Shown: positions 63,566 through 64,000 of the stretch, in pieces
Layout of the letters: each line of letters starts with the position of its first letter
Numbering within the stretch: the stretch's first letter is position 1
Assembly: GCA_033557465.1 (NCBI GenBank)
Contig: CM066043.1
Location: forward strand, 78,088,662 to 78,152,661
DNA: 64,000 nucleotides
Direction: 5' to 3'
Origin: Ichthyophis bannanicus
Lineage: Eukaryota > Chordata > Amphibia > Gymnophiona > Ichthyophiidae
Notes under the pieces: model-generated
Database searches by the model: none
The model's input: the letters and a program-made list of their open reading frames with translations, nothing else
Told to the model about the DNA's origin: nothing
Program-made: the position numbers and the translations under genes

Positions 63566-64000
63566 CTCCAGATGTGCCCAGTCTTTGTCACCCCCCTCTT
63601 CCTCTGCCCCCCCCCCTCAGATTCCTTCCCTCTTTCCTGTGGGGTTCCTCAGGGTTCTGTCTTGGCTCCCCTCCTCTTTAATCTTTTCTTAGCCCCCTTA
63701 GCCCTCTTAATCCAACAGTCTGGTATATCTGCTTTTCTTTACGCTGACGACATTCTATTACTTCACCACACCTCTCCATCCTGTCCCGATCTCTCTCCGC
63801 TTAATTCGTGTCTTTCCACTGTGGCTGATTGGTTGACTCGTAATTGCCTTCACCTTAATCTCACCAAGACTGTTGCTATCTGGTTCTCTCACAACAACCC
63901 ACCCCCCACATTGGCCCCCTCTTTCTCTGGTTCCTTGGTTCCCCTGGTTTCTTCCTTTCGTTATCTAGGGGTTCACTTCGAGTCTGATCTTTCCTTTCAT
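63566..64000 (+). CDS. L2-like LINE reverse transcriptase, runs off the right edge
   Basis: A frame without an ATG is open from 63566 (after a TAG at 63563) to the last base. It reads SCGVPQGSVLAPLLFNLFLA (motif B, from about 63635), PLALLIQQSGISAFLYADDI (catalytic Y-A-D-D near 63740), then NCLHLNLTKTVAIWF and FRYLGVHFESDLSFH. This is the palm domain from motif B to D of an L2-like LINE, with the catalytic Asp pair intact and no stop. The element is truncated at about 63555 next to the CR1-C relic. The rest of the protein must lie beyond the window. Confidence 0.85.

Noticed and set aside
1..64000. Host gene exons
   Set aside because: No frame outside mobile elements shows a recognisable domain together with splice-site context; absence is judged by eye only.

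Overview
This window reads as repeat-dense intergenic DNA from a large non-mammalian vertebrate genome. I found no host protein-coding gene, rRNA or functional tRNA gene. CR1 and L2 LINEs, a Penelope-like element, Ngaro-type tyrosine-recombinase elements, Ty3/Gypsy LTR elements, Tc1/mariner, hAT and Harbinger-like DNA elements and tRNA-headed SINEs occur together. Mammals and birds lack several of these (Penelope, Ngaro). An amphibian is the best fit, and the CR1-rich, low-complexity style suggests a caecilian, but that last step is inference.

Layout. 0-2.7 kb: a CR1 (subfamily A here) with an 815-codon open ORF2. 2.7-14.3 kb: SINEs, a tandem satellite, two copies of one LTR, a CR1 5' region with ORF1, and CR1/L2 scraps. 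14.5-17 kb: a minus-strand Gypsy relic (protease, integrase scrap, 3' ORF). 17-18.3 kb: an L2-like tail. 18.5-41.6 kb: one plus-strand Gypsy element opened by successive insertions. These are a short Ngaro-type copy in its pol region, a CR1-B (with a solo LTR), a CR1-A that itself holds a Harbinger-like element, a near-complete CR1-B and two SINE-type inserts, and a second Ngaro-type element in its 3' LTR. 41.6-47.4 kb: a CR1-B relic split by a second copy of the Gypsy LTR, which has a hAT element at its 5' edge. 48.2-55 kb: a Tc1 fragment, a minus-strand Penelope-like element (RT, GIY-YIG endonuclease, candidate hammerhead ribozyme) split by a CR1-B, then mariner pieces. 55-64 kb: an L2-like element, a second Gypsy 3' ORF split by a sister hAT copy, a foldback MITE, a third CR1 subfamily, and an RT frame running off the right edge.

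The most notable item is the 3.9 kb Ngaro-type element at 37.4-41.3 kb. It has complete split direct repeats (A1-body-B1-A2-B2) and codes only a tyrosine recombinase and an SGNH hydrolase, with no reverse transcriptase visible. Other good leads are a foldable hammerhead motif in the Penelope 3' region, a five-level insertion stack with readable target-site duplications, and a GGCAC-rich palindromic array inside the Harbinger-like element. Frames were read by eye from motifs; no database search was possible.
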